Shown piece by piece: positions 13,001 to 25,100 of a DNA stretch of 64,000 nucleotides (its first letter is position 1; every line of letters starts with the position of its first letter). The notes below the pieces were generated by a model, which was not told where the DNA came from, did not search any database, and saw only the letters and a list, made by a program, of their open reading frames with translations. The position numbers were made by a program, and so were the translations under genes. Source of the DNA: Trichoplax sp. H2 (taxonomy: Eukaryota; Placozoa; Uniplacotomia; Trichoplacea); contig NOWV01000075.1 of NCBI GenBank assembly GCA_003344405.1, forward strand, positions 62,001-126,000, written 5' to 3'.

Positions 13001-15107
13001 TCCTTCCGAAGTTCTAAAGTTTGGCTCTACAATGCTAAATTTTCATCGTCTGCCGGGATTATATAGGATTGTCAACGTTAAGCCACTAACGCAAAGCTAC
13101 CTGTGATATATACCGATCACAAAATTCCAAATTTTAGAAAAATAAGGGCTTCATTGAATCTTATACAAAGATTAACTACACACAGCTCTACTCTAGCTGA
13201 ACTAACTACTAAAGACTTCTAGAACGAACTAACAGAATAATCTAAAGTTGCATGCTTTTATACTTTTCGTAGCATTCGCAGCTACAATCCGCATGGCAAC
13301 CTTTTACCTTATTTTACACATAGTTAAATTATTCTTCGTAACACAATGCTACTACGGACCATCATTAATCCGATATTGACACGACTACAGTATTTACGTA
13401 GACATTATTCACACCAGCCAAAGTACAATGAATTAATCATATCCTAACATATGATTTACAGTTCTATTTTTACCTATAACCTTATTAGTAACTCAACACC
13501 TTACTATATATAGTCATCTGTACTCTCGCATAGAGTCTATACCACTACAGTCTATAGTTATGGCTACCAAATATCTCTTAGGATAAATATCTACCGTACA
13601 TTATACTAAACATGGCTAACAGTCTACAATTACAATACTAAGTTACATTACACTACCTTTACCCTGATAACCTGAGAACTAATATTTGATCACGATCTCT
13701 ATGAATCGACTAATACTATATGCTATAGCTAGTAAGCCAAGAAGAACTAGTTTGTGTATTATAATATTCGTATGCTAAATATGATATTATTGAGTAGATG
13801 AACATTTTACCTCGGTTTTTTCTATAGGATCTAAGATCCCAGTATTAAAACCAATAAATATCATCATTGACTTAAAAGATAAGTATTAAGATAATTACTG
13901 ATTGAGATTTTAATTCAGATTGTGTCACTTTGGAGTACAAATTGTGATAAACTTTATCCCCGTTATGGCAATTAACTAACATCATAATTAGGTTACTTTG
14001 CTCAAGCATTAACAATATATCATGCGCATTTTTATAAAAAATACGATGGAAATGTAAAGTAAAACATTGACGAAGATAATACCATAATTTCATGGTATTT
14101 TTAGATCTTGCATATGATAAGATTGTTAACAAATTAGATAGACGTAACGACATTAAAAGTTACGGTACCTTACTTTTATGCAAATTTTGTAATTTATACT
14201 TATAGCAAGAACGGTTTAGAGGAAATTAGGTCATAATTTTTTAAGTTATATTTTTTGTCATTAATCTGATGCTATCAACAAATAGAATATCTAGCATTAT
14301 AACAAGTATCCTTTCCTATCCTGACACTTGCTCATATATTTTACTTGAAGGATAACTTCAATACAGATATTTCATTAGCCAACGTTTAGTTATAGTAATT
14401 CATTACGGATTTGTAAAGATCTCTACTAGCAACGAATAAATTGCTGTTATGAACAGTAACAGAGTGCTCATTTATTTGCGAGATAAACTATAATTTACTG
14501 TAATGATTGCTAATAATTTAAGGCCATAATGGAAGGAGATGGCAAAATTATCTATTTAGTAGTAAAAGATTTATCATTCCAATACCATAATAGGCAGTTC
14601 ATCACCATACAACTCAGATTCCATAAATTTTAACAATAAATCAATTAAATGAGCAAGACTGGATGAACGAATTTTTAACGACTCGTGAAAAATTTTCAGT
14701 GAAACAACTGTGATAAATCTCCAATTTTCGTGAATGTTAGCTCTGCCAACATAACCTGCCAACTGCCACTTAATCAAGAAGAATTTCTACCGGTAAATGA
14801 ATGTCTATTATTTATTATACAAATTTATAGATCAAAGACGAGGTAATAATAACCGATATTTCTCCTATTAGTTTATAAATTTTATTATTGCTCGATTCTT
14901 AATTTACAAGCATCGTGATATGAAATTGCTGATATTTATGTCTAACTTAAATGGAAGGTCATGTTGTACAAATAGCAGGCCAAAAAATTATTATCAAACA
15001 TAATCATCTAAACTACATAATAATCCATTGAAAACTATCTTACCTTGGCTGTAAAGAAAAAGATCCAGAATCACTATCGTGAGCAAGCCAACTTGTAACC
15101 ACTTCAT
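4005..15107 (-). CDS. Receptor gene A: adhesion/secretin-type 7TM receptor with HRM domain (21 exons, 855 aa)
   Basis: Predicted cell-surface G-protein-coupled receptor. Exons, in transcript order: 15044-15107, 11420-11560, 11056-11171, 10650-10853, 10415-10468, 10171-10291, 9934-10056, 9721-9827, 9439-9624, 9215-9286, 8827-9087, 7397-7500, 7134-7233, 6751-6985, 6361-6436, 6144-6204, 5810-5973, 5405-5570, 4472-4567, 4225-4267, 4005-4078. All have GT/AG ends and the phases close to a 2568-base frame. Residues 1-21 are a signal peptide; 22-107 Cys-rich module (IEG, then NICDC); 194-233 contain LLCCQTG; 234-310 HRM domain (IIWRET, AECSQYF, then SRLC and CHC); 311-483 stalk; 484-785 seven helices (FTWQLCEGICLYL, FIGWG, CWLPSTYIW, LLPLLGLCW, SLQGF); then a short tail. 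Compared with its neighbours it has about 26 extra residues after helix 3 and a longer helix 5-6 loop. Exon 1 lies 3.5 kb upstream and is the least certain exon. No GPS motif is seen. Confidence 0.78.
7501..8826 (-). other. Long intron 11 of gene A with an unexplained hydrophobic frame
   Basis: This intron separates the last stalk exon from the helix 1 exon. It holds the longest unassigned frame in the gene A region (128 codons, 8226-8612 minus), rich in hydrophobic runs. A second hydrophobic stretch read from about 8630-8770 shares the residues VVSV followed by Y and QF. No homologue of either is visible in genes B or C, and the corresponding introns there are much shorter (638 and 190 bases). 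It may be chance, a relic exon or a nested insertion. Confidence 0.25.
11561..15043 (-). other. Large intron 1 of gene A
   Basis: At 3.5 kb this is much longer than the other introns. It contains weak frames (13872-14153 and 14574-14777, minus) that match no exon of genes B or C and cannot be joined in phase to the signal-peptide exon, which ends in phase 1. I see no supportable gene inside it. Confidence 0.35.
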
Positions 15108-18100
15108 CTCTACTATCCGATTTTAAGTGCCAACTTTTGTTAAAACGTTTCAATTAAGACAGCGATAGATCGATCATATCCTGTTTTATTCAATTCTAAA
15201 AGTATCTAAAAGTCAAATTAGGATGATTGATGTATGTCTGTGTCCAGTAGCCTTCTCTTCTTTTTATACCAAATCATATAGTTACAAGAACTGATATATT
15301 TCACTTGATGTAACTATAACAGAAGCCTTTGTTATAAAGAAAAATTGAGCATATGTTGTCGCGTGCACGTTTACTTATATCTCATAATTAAATCTTCTAT
15401 CGAACTGATTCCTATTGATAAAGTAGTTTACTGAATAAAGCAGACGTGATGCTTTCTATAGAATTTTAAATTAACAGTTTCATTTGTTGATTTTCTTAAG
15501 CAAAGATGACTGTAAAGTATTGTTCTTGATATAGAATTGATTCCATTACAATGCTTGTACAAAATCCTGATTCTTCTAATTGATTGCCATAAGTGATTAA
15601 TTAAATGATCAATTTGATAGCTTTCTACTTTCATGTCATTGTTTAGATTAGCTACAGTCATCATTATACGAACCTGTCATCGATCCACTTTCAAATTTTA
15701 TATTCTCGCTTTCAAGTAATCGTGACAGATAGCAGAATAGTTTCGGGTGTTATTTATATAATTGTTGTTGAAGTGATATACGAGTAGATTACAACTTAGT
15801 CATAGAGGTAATTTTACGGCAAATCGTCTTTCTAATTAGTTTCTAGATATCTACGCTTTTCTGTCTATTTGGATAGTTAACTTTCCCTAGATAGAGTTGG
15901 CTTAATATCTGTCTTAAAGTTCTATATTTTGGACGATGAATTTATGTTTCTAGCGCTAAAACTTAAATTTCAATATGCTGAACTTTGTTTCGTCTTGTTA
16001 ACAGTAGAAATACGTCCTAAAGGACAAGTATCTTGCGTTCTAAATAAACAATGCGTCAGCTATTCTATACCGTATCTGTACTGTTACAACTGATAGTTCT
16101 AAATATATTTTATTCAACTATAAACAGCTCTTTCCCCTAATTACCGTCTTAATAACATTTCCTTCGAATCCGGAAGCTTAATAATTCTTACTTAACACAC
16201 TATACGTATGTCAATACTCCTTCCTAATTTTTTATACTCAATTTACTCGTGCAAAAAGATGTTATCATCAATAATTATAAAATGATCCAGCTTAATAAAT
16301 ACTAACGAAAAAGAAATTTTGCGTTTTTTATAAAGAATAGCCTATCGCCTATCTTCCTACTAACGGGGACAACCATGGACTATGTCTAGTCTTACAAGGA
16401 AAAAGCGGCTTTTTAATACGCATTTTAATTTACTAGACAGATCACTCCAGGTAATGGTTTATTTCTTGGTCCATTTCGAAAAAAATATGGAGTTATAGTA
16501 TTAAATATTTTATTCTTCTATTGTCTATTCCAAATATTATTGATTCAAGATCATTTTACTAAAAATATTAATGAAATCTGTATGACGCTAAATATTAATC
16601 AAATTTCGACGATGACATGATATCCAGCTAATGACATTTACTGGTAGTGATTATTTCATCAAATGTTACGATAGTTCATTTCATCAGCTATATTTCCAAC
16701 TTTTTATCTATAATTTTTTGGTTAATATCGTATGACATTGACCTCAGTCACATACAATTAAGCACTTTAAGATTGAATAACTTGGAATCTTCATAGTATC
16801 TTAGTCAATAACCAAAAGATTAAATCTAGAATTGAAGAAATTTTAATTTAATAGATATTTTATTAGCTACCATTGGCATTTATCGCCTTTAAGCTCCGTA
16901 ATTAAATATTATGATTTCTTAAATAATCAATCTGTGCTAGGAACAGCTTTTTTACATTAATAAATCAAGAAAATCAATCAATCAGTGGATTAACTTCCTC
17001 CTTTACTTAACACATAGATTTACTTAATTTTCGATTCTACGGCTATAAAGTGATCTCAAGTTTAAAAATGTATTAATGACATTGATTACTTCCCTGCATC
17101 CCTTCCCAGATCAGAGTATGTAAGTTCAAGCTTATCAATTACCTAATCAGGGAACTTGTTAATCTAGTCTTTTACATATGTACTTATCCTAATTACTATA
17201 GTACATTACAGATCATTTCTCCTGCTTCCAGCGGTTCTTTAGTATCGCTATAAGGACTTTTTTTATTATATATATAAAAAAAGTTACCGAAACTGTAACA
17301 TACAAGAAAAACAAATTGTTTTCCCCTCAAGAAAGCAGTTCTTGCATGTATTCGATCAATGATTTATACTTCAAATGCAAATACAACACTTTTAGAAATA
17401 TTTTGTAAGCCAAATTATTCGAATATCAACATTGTTCTGATTTTCGTTTCATAACTGATAAAAATATATTGCAATGATAGTCCTTTAGTGCAGAAATTTA
17501 ATTAATATAATTATTACTCCAGTAATTGTATGACAACAGCTGTCCGTGGTAGCAATCTCTTTAATTACGAATTTATGGCACAATCTATGTATCAGTGATA
17601 AAAGGTATCTTAAAATCCGTAAGGTGATACAAGACCTACAACGATAAAACTTAACGAATAACTTGAAATATAAGCTAAATAATTCTATATTTACTATTAT
17701 AAACCTAATTTTAATCTCTCAATCTCTTTTATTAGTTTGAGGGCTGCTTTATCAATAATACGATTGCACCTTCAGTCTCGTAAGTAAAGTCTTGATGGCA
17801 TCTTATTATGACTATTATCTATTATTACATGCCACTACATTTAAATTCTCAATTTTTATTTGCTAAGTTAAAATATTCTTAGTATATATATATATTTTTA
17901 TATAACTTTTTATTAAGTCCCGTATACATACATGAAATACTTCAATCAAAGCGTAATATGAACATCAGTAAACTTATAAGAACTTAGGGATTAAAACTAC
18001 TATACATTGATCAGGCGTAAGAAGTATAGAAAAATCTATCTCATCATTAACAATTGAAGCGACAGTAGTTTCATAGTAATAATTGATTTCGATTTCATTA

Positions 18101-19110
18101 CAATTATCTTTTAACTGAAGTCTGCATACAAATTTATCAATTCAGCATGATAGATTGATGTATCTAATAGTTCATACGACTACAATTCTCTCTAAATTGG
18201 TAAGTTTAAAATTTTTAATAGAGAACTAAGAACGTATATTTTAGGTATAAATTTAGCATCGAAAATTAAAAGTTCAGCAGTATAATATTCTATGAATGAT
18301 TCAATTTATCCCTCAAAATACATTGCTTGGCCTATCGGCTCTCTATTCCTATTAAAGTTATGCTACAATAGCGGAGTACTTGCAACGACAGTATATATTG
18401 AACTTTCGAGGCATGAAGCGAAATACAGGAAAAGTTTGTAGCAGTTAAGTTTACCAAAATTAAGGTTAGACTTTAAATTGATAATTACAAATTTAATCTA
18501 TTCGATATTATATACAAATAAAACGTCTCATTTAGAAAGTTACTTAGTGTATAATCATACAAATGAGTTGACTACGTAATAAATATTCGTAAGGTTATAA
18601 GGTTTTACCAAGAAATCTGAGCGAAAGCTAGTGCTACAGTATTTACCATCTTTTCATCTAATACATTATTTTGATCTTAATTAATGGGCTAGAAATTTGT
18701 TCATGAATATACGGTAATAGATAGAACAAAATAACACAATTTAAGTTATCAAATGTAATCTATTTAAGGTGCTAACTTAGGAAAGAGTTCAAGTACGGTA
18801 AAAACTATATTACAATATAATGACGTCCATATGGAAAATGAGTGTAACTGGAGAAGAACGGCAGACCAATACCCTTATATCATGTACCACATACTTTATT
18901 GTATTATTCTCAGGAATTAATGCCAGTCAATCAGCTGCTCTTCTGCTTGCAGTAACGGTAAGCTTAGACGCTTTGATCTTTTAAACGGTCATTGAAAGCA
19001 ACTTATTAAAATTAGATCATAGATACAATGCAATCATTAAGCTAATCTTTCAGCCATTCCTTAACGACCAGATCATACGGATTTATTTACGTGCTTTCTT
19101 CTTGATATGT
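15108..19110. other. Intergenic region between genes A and B
   Basis: AT-rich spacer. A 78-codon frame at 15428-15664 (minus) just upstream of gene A has no recognisable motif. An AT inverted repeat at about 17257-17285 (arms ACTTTTTTTAT and ATAAAAAAAGT) is simple-sequence in character. A minus-strand AATAAA at 18895-18900 could serve gene B. Nothing else stands out. Confidence 0.35.
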
Positions 19111-22100
19111 TTAATGGAGCTGATTAGTGCTTTCAGTTCCACTATCACTGCTAGTTTCATTTGGTATAGAAGTAGATTTATCCGACACGCTATAAGCCTC
19201 GGCATCATGACTTTCAATACCGTTATTTTGATTAGTCTTAATAATGTTAAACTCCATAGAATCAGGAGCAGAAACTTCATCACCTTTGCCCGAAGTTGCA
19301 TAGTAAGGGTTAACAATTCCTTTCGAGAGTGGTTTACTATCAGTTTTGGAATAAAATGAGGAGTGTGGAGTGGATCCTAGATTGATGAATTATGGAAAAA
19401 CTTGTATTACACTTCATTTCCAGTATAGATTTACTCTCAATGTTGAGATTATTCTACCATAAAAATAGGATCAATGCGAAATTGCATACAAAGAAATTCT
19501 CACTACGTAGTAAATGCCTGCTAGCTTAAATATTACTTATAATAAAATTTGAATGTGTAATTGTAATGATTTACACTAATATCTATCAAAAACTTCTAAC
19601 CAGTTCAGAAAACAAATTACAGCTTAAGTAAGAGAGATTACATAAAAATAACGTTAACAAGTTTCAACAATTGCGTCACTATCCAATATTCTTGTCACAG
19701 CTTTCACCAACCTGCTTTACTCGATATATGAGATTGCACGGATGTGACCACTTAATATAGAATAAAAAAGCAATAGAAATGAGTTAACAAAATCAGATAC
19801 GTTACTTGCACATCAAAATAACGACTGCTTATTTTCATACTAGTTTCTTTCATGTTAATTTAACTCAATATTAGATATTATTATCTACATAACGAATATT
19901 TCAATTTCATTTAGAGACACATATAAATGATAGGTTACCATATAGAAAATGTTGCATAAACGTAATGCTAAACTAATAAGATATCATTTTAGTTAATTTT
20001 CGATATCCTTTAGTAATAGTTAGCATAATAATGCAGCATAAACGGAAAATTATATCAATGCATGATTATAGTATACTATTAGAGACATCAGCATCACTAC
20101 TGCATTAGCACTCTACAGTATAAAGAATTTTTAATGAGCATAAAAATCACTTAATCAATCAGTATATTGGTAATTATCACGTCGATTAAGAAGCGAATTA
20201 CCTGTATTCCGGAATGTTGAACTAGCATAGCCATTTCTAGAATAAAATCCTGATGTACTATTTTCTCTCTTATCTTGCCATAACTAATAAATTATTTCAA
20301 AGTTTTAGTTGTTACAGGATGTAATGTATTGATTGAATATCGTTAGATAATTCAAGGATAAATATTTATGTGTTCTTGCAGTTAAGAATACGAGAGATTA
20401 AGAAAATTTGATTACAGTTATCTTTAGTGGACACTGAATATAGGACTAGCGCTAAATGCAAAATATTATTAGATATACAATAGATCTTGACCTTATCTTG
20501 GCTATATCGGAATTTCCTTTTACGAAAGGCATCAATAATCTATGATAAAATTTAAAAAATATAATTCAATGTTACTACGTGCTAACAAAATCTGAAATTA
20601 TTGTTGCTTATCGGTTATATTTTCTAGACTAAATTATGTGATCTCAATTTACCTGCTTATCCATAACGCAATGAAATATAAATAATTCGAATCCTTGCAG
20701 TGAAACAAAGATCGTAAAGAGGTAGTTAGCTACCACATCTGACTCAATTTGTACAAAGAAAGCAACGATCCAGCAAAGTCCGAGCAAAGGAAGTAGACAG
20801 ACTGCATTGCGAATATCGGTCCTACCGGAAGGTAGTAGATGTTAATAATGGTAGATGATTTCATATGTATGATTCAAGGAAATTAGGATTGACAACAAAG
20901 TATAAGCAGTAACTATTAAGTAACATTGTGCTACTAGGTGCAGATTCTAACTTTATAGTTCTTTCCTAGTAACATGATTAAACTGTCTGGTATGTAAGCT
21001 GCTTCACGATTAATTTAAATTTTAACAATATTTTAATACCTAATAGCTTGATTCCTGTTACGGCCTTGGTTCATACGCAAAGCAATTCTGCGCCGTAAGA
21101 CATAAAGAATGATTCCGAATATTATTACGTTAACCTGCAATTACAGAATTATATTCGTTCAGGTTAAGAACTTAAGATCAAAGTGGTAGCGAAGCTATCG
21201 ATCTTAGATTTGTTTTTGCGAATATAAACGTAATTCATACCACTAGAATAGCAGCTAGAGGACCTAAAAATATCCATATATGGGTAACCGGTAACCAGCA
21301 TCTAGGCGTAGCCAAATAATCTGATTTTAGATGTATTCATAACAAGGTGATACCATAGTGCTCACAGTTTACATTTAGTACATAATTTAAAATCTTCGAC
21401 ATCTTATAAATGCTTACATAACGTTATAAGAATAAGCATCTGGCACAACTGCGAAAGTCATTCCACAGATTACTGCTGGAGTACCTGAATATAGTGGAAT
21501 ATAATAATTATTTATAGTTTATGGTAATTAGTTTATACATGTAATAGTTATATGGCCAAATTATCGAAATATTTTATTACTTTAATCAATAGCTTGATTC
21601 ATTCATTAGATTTTAAAATATAATGAAATTGCTACAAACGGTCAATGAAATCTAAATTTACTGATGGTAAATTAATACAAACTGCAATATAATTTCTCAG
21701 CCTGTTTGAGAGTATTAAAATAATTAGACAATTCTTTTAACAAAGATCAAAAGTAGCATTTTATAAACTTTAAGCAGTGAAAGAAATCTAAAATAGCTTA
21801 AGTAAATATGGTCTACAACTCTTAGATTCATTTCAAGTAAAGAAGCGGTAGACATGGATAATTTTTATAATTTTGTAAAAAGATTTAAATACCCCAGCCT
21901 ATAAACATATACAGCAGCAAGTAAATTTTCTCTTCTCCAGTAAACACAGTGACCAAAATACGGTAGAGATGGATTCCTTCCACCAGCTGCCATGTAAAGA
22001 CACAGGTAAATAAGTACTGTAATATTACTGTAATTGCAGTACACCAGCCCTACAAATAGTTAATTACAGTCACATTTCAGCCATATCAATATTCAAAAAA

Positions 22101-25100
22101 ATATGCACAAATAATTGAAATATAACAAGCTGTTACGGCTATTCTTAAATCCTTAGGCTAAAAACATTCTTTGGAATGGCCGTAATAAGGCTATGCTATT
22201 TTAGAAAGTTTGAAATGATATCGTATGAGCGCTACCTTATCTCTAGTTATATCCGCCAACGTAATAAAAGATACATTGGAAATCAGGATAGCTAGGGATA
22301 GATTGACATGAATGAACCATTTTCGAGTTTTGGGTAAACTGTAATTTAGGGTTGAAATAATTAGTCAGCAAGTTAATAATAAATTTCTGCATAGAAATAA
22401 AATTTTGAAGGTAAATATAGTTATCATCAGCATAATTAGGGCACTGTACCTTAACATTGCGAAGGATGTTAAAGTTAGTACTATTCCTGTAGCCGATAAT
22501 GCCACACCAATAACACCAATAATAGCTAAGGCATACTTGTGAGCTTCAAGAGGATTACGATTGACAGTGGTATTTGTATTATTACCATTATCATCAGTGA
22601 CTGGGGGAGATTCCGTCTAAAACGTACAGTAATACGATAAAAATATTCCATTTTATCTATTCGGATACGACATCTGCAGTAGTAATTCAACATTACAATT
22701 ATTCCTTTTTAAGTCAGTTTTTCAAAACCTGACGGATATAGTACATCTTACAACGGGAAAATTTACTAATAAACTCATGGAGATACTCAATCTTTATAAT
22801 ACTATAGCCGATAAAATTACACATTCAATCTAATAAATCTACTTTATCAAAGGTCAATCATTACTAAAGGATACTCATTTTTATGACGATAATTTATGAT
22901 TTAACCTATCTCAAACATATATTGAAATCTCTTTGATATACTGAGTAAATAAGTTTAAACTACTTGTAATCGCAAATAAAAATAATGATTTAAAATTTTC
23001 AAATATGTGTAGCATCATAAGTCATACAATAGCTCATTTTAAAAAAAATGATTTAAACTTTAGGGATTGTGTATAACTTATCAAATGAAGCTATCTAAAA
23101 ACTTTTGTGTCAAAGTTTTACATGACACCTTGCTTCAATTTAATATGGTCATTGGCAATATAATAATAGTTCAAGTTAAATAAATTCTTAAAAGCAGAAC
23201 TTGCGGTAATTTTAAGACTACTTATACCTTTTAACAATTAGCATTGATACTGACCTCAACCCCACCAGCAATAACACTATAATCAATGATGTTATATAAA
23301 ATAGTATCATTCGGGCTTCCCGGTGGGACTTTGCCACCAATTGCAACACAACCAAATATACTTCCGTTTAGTTTATCCTCTATAAGGTCACTAATATTTC
23401 GTGACTCATACGTAAATGTTTCGGATGGTCCTAGCAGCATTTCAGTACCACTTTGGCCAAATAGATCTCCAGATAGTTCATACATTATTGCTGAAACTTT
23501 AGCGCGCTGTTCTTCCTGCGAATAAATATTATTGAATTTTCTCAGTAAATAACTAAAATTTAGAGTTTAATAACAATAAAATTATTCAGCTAGCAGAGTA
23601 TTTTAAAATATAATGTTATATGAAATAACTGAAAGAAACCATTAAAAAAAATTACGTTATATAATGCTAGATTAGCGATGCTAATATTACTGAAATTTTC
23701 TGATGAGAATTTGCTAACCTGAATAGGGCAGACAACATCTTTTCCTGTTACCTCGCGCAATATATTAGATGAGGATCTTAAAAGACACTACAAAATAAAT
23801 AATTTCAGCGAAGCATATTAAAACACTTTTTATTTGGTTTCTGAACATAACTTAAATTTTACTAAACTTACAACTGTAAGATTTTTATATTCATCCTCAT
23901 TTGATGAACTTTTTCTATCTAGATAAGCTTGATGAATTAGATTTAATGTCGTGATAGACAGATCTTTACTCGACACATCACCTTGATGTGATTGTAGAAA
24001 ACTAGCCATAATGTTCAAGTAGCTCAGAGTGTAATTGATAGCATATTCTCGAGTCATCTGCGGTAAGATATCATAAAGATGTTATAGGTATAAAAATTTT
24101 AATAATTGCTATTTTTATGCTATCTAGATTCTAACTGTTGAAAGGAACTGATCAGAATTTCAGCTTACATGGTGGCTGCATGGCTGTAGTATTAAGATTT
24201 ATTTTTAACTAAAGCTAGCTCATCTCAAACTGGTATCAGATTTTACAATGTCTAATCTTTATCTCATATAGCAACGGCTACTGAATAAGCTAAGTTGTAC
24301 AGTCTACTTTACTAAAACTGACATAAATTGATTGCAGTCTACCTAAGTTCATTGATACTGATCTAGATACTGTATTTTATTGGATATAAGATGATCAAAA
24401 TAAGCATCTTAGATTTAGATAAGGTAATAAATCGATATTAGCGTGGCAGACGAAATAGACTTACAACTATTTCATTTACTAACTACTATACAAAAAATTG
24501 CATCGAATCATCTAACCCTTTCGTGGATGTCTGCTATGTAGGACGAATAGCAGTTACAAGTGTCAATGCCCGACCATTGCGAATCTCCTTGGCTCGATCC
24601 AATGCAAGACCGCGACAAATTACCTTAGTATATGTATAAAACGATCAAGGTTAGATATTTATTATAGATATCAATACAAAAATAAATTTAATTCATAAGA
24701 GAACCTAGTATGAGAGGAGACCGAAAGTATGCGTTGCATTTATCATAGATGACATCAGAACCCGGAGGCAAAGCCGGCCATATGATTGAGTTCTTAATAT
24801 TGCTCTTGCAGTTTTTTGGATCTGTATGAAAAATAACTTGGTTAGCTGTATATAGTAATGGGATCACTCATCCAGAGAAAGAGGCTAGAATTAGTTAAAT
24901 TGCAACTGGTAATATTCGTAAATTAAAATCTACAAGTATAGTTTGCTATGGCGCAAGCAACTTTCAGTAGCTTTATTAACAAGCTGAGGGGTACAATCTT
25001 ATTTCTTTATTAATGGCACGCAGTTTCAAGATTATACCCCTCAGCTTGTTACCTTAGTACGTCAAATAGGGAATTTTAAAGTATAAAAATAAATGATACA

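Noticed and set aside
14574-14777. Candidate second exon of gene A
   Set aside because: It cannot join in phase to the signal-peptide exon, which ends in phase 1, whereas 11420-11560 joins in phase and matches exon 2 of genes B and C.
19083-19316. Minus-strand hydrophobic 77-codon frame
   Set aside because: It is a shifted frame of the terminal exon of gene B. The hydrophilic frame ending at 19111 joins in phase to exon 20 and continues a plausible cytoplasmic tail.
19102-19359. Plus-strand 85-codon frame
   Set aside because: Antisense shadow of the same terminal exon of gene B.
23286-23525. Plus-strand 79-codon frame
   Set aside because: Antisense to stalk exon 11 of gene B (23255-23515).
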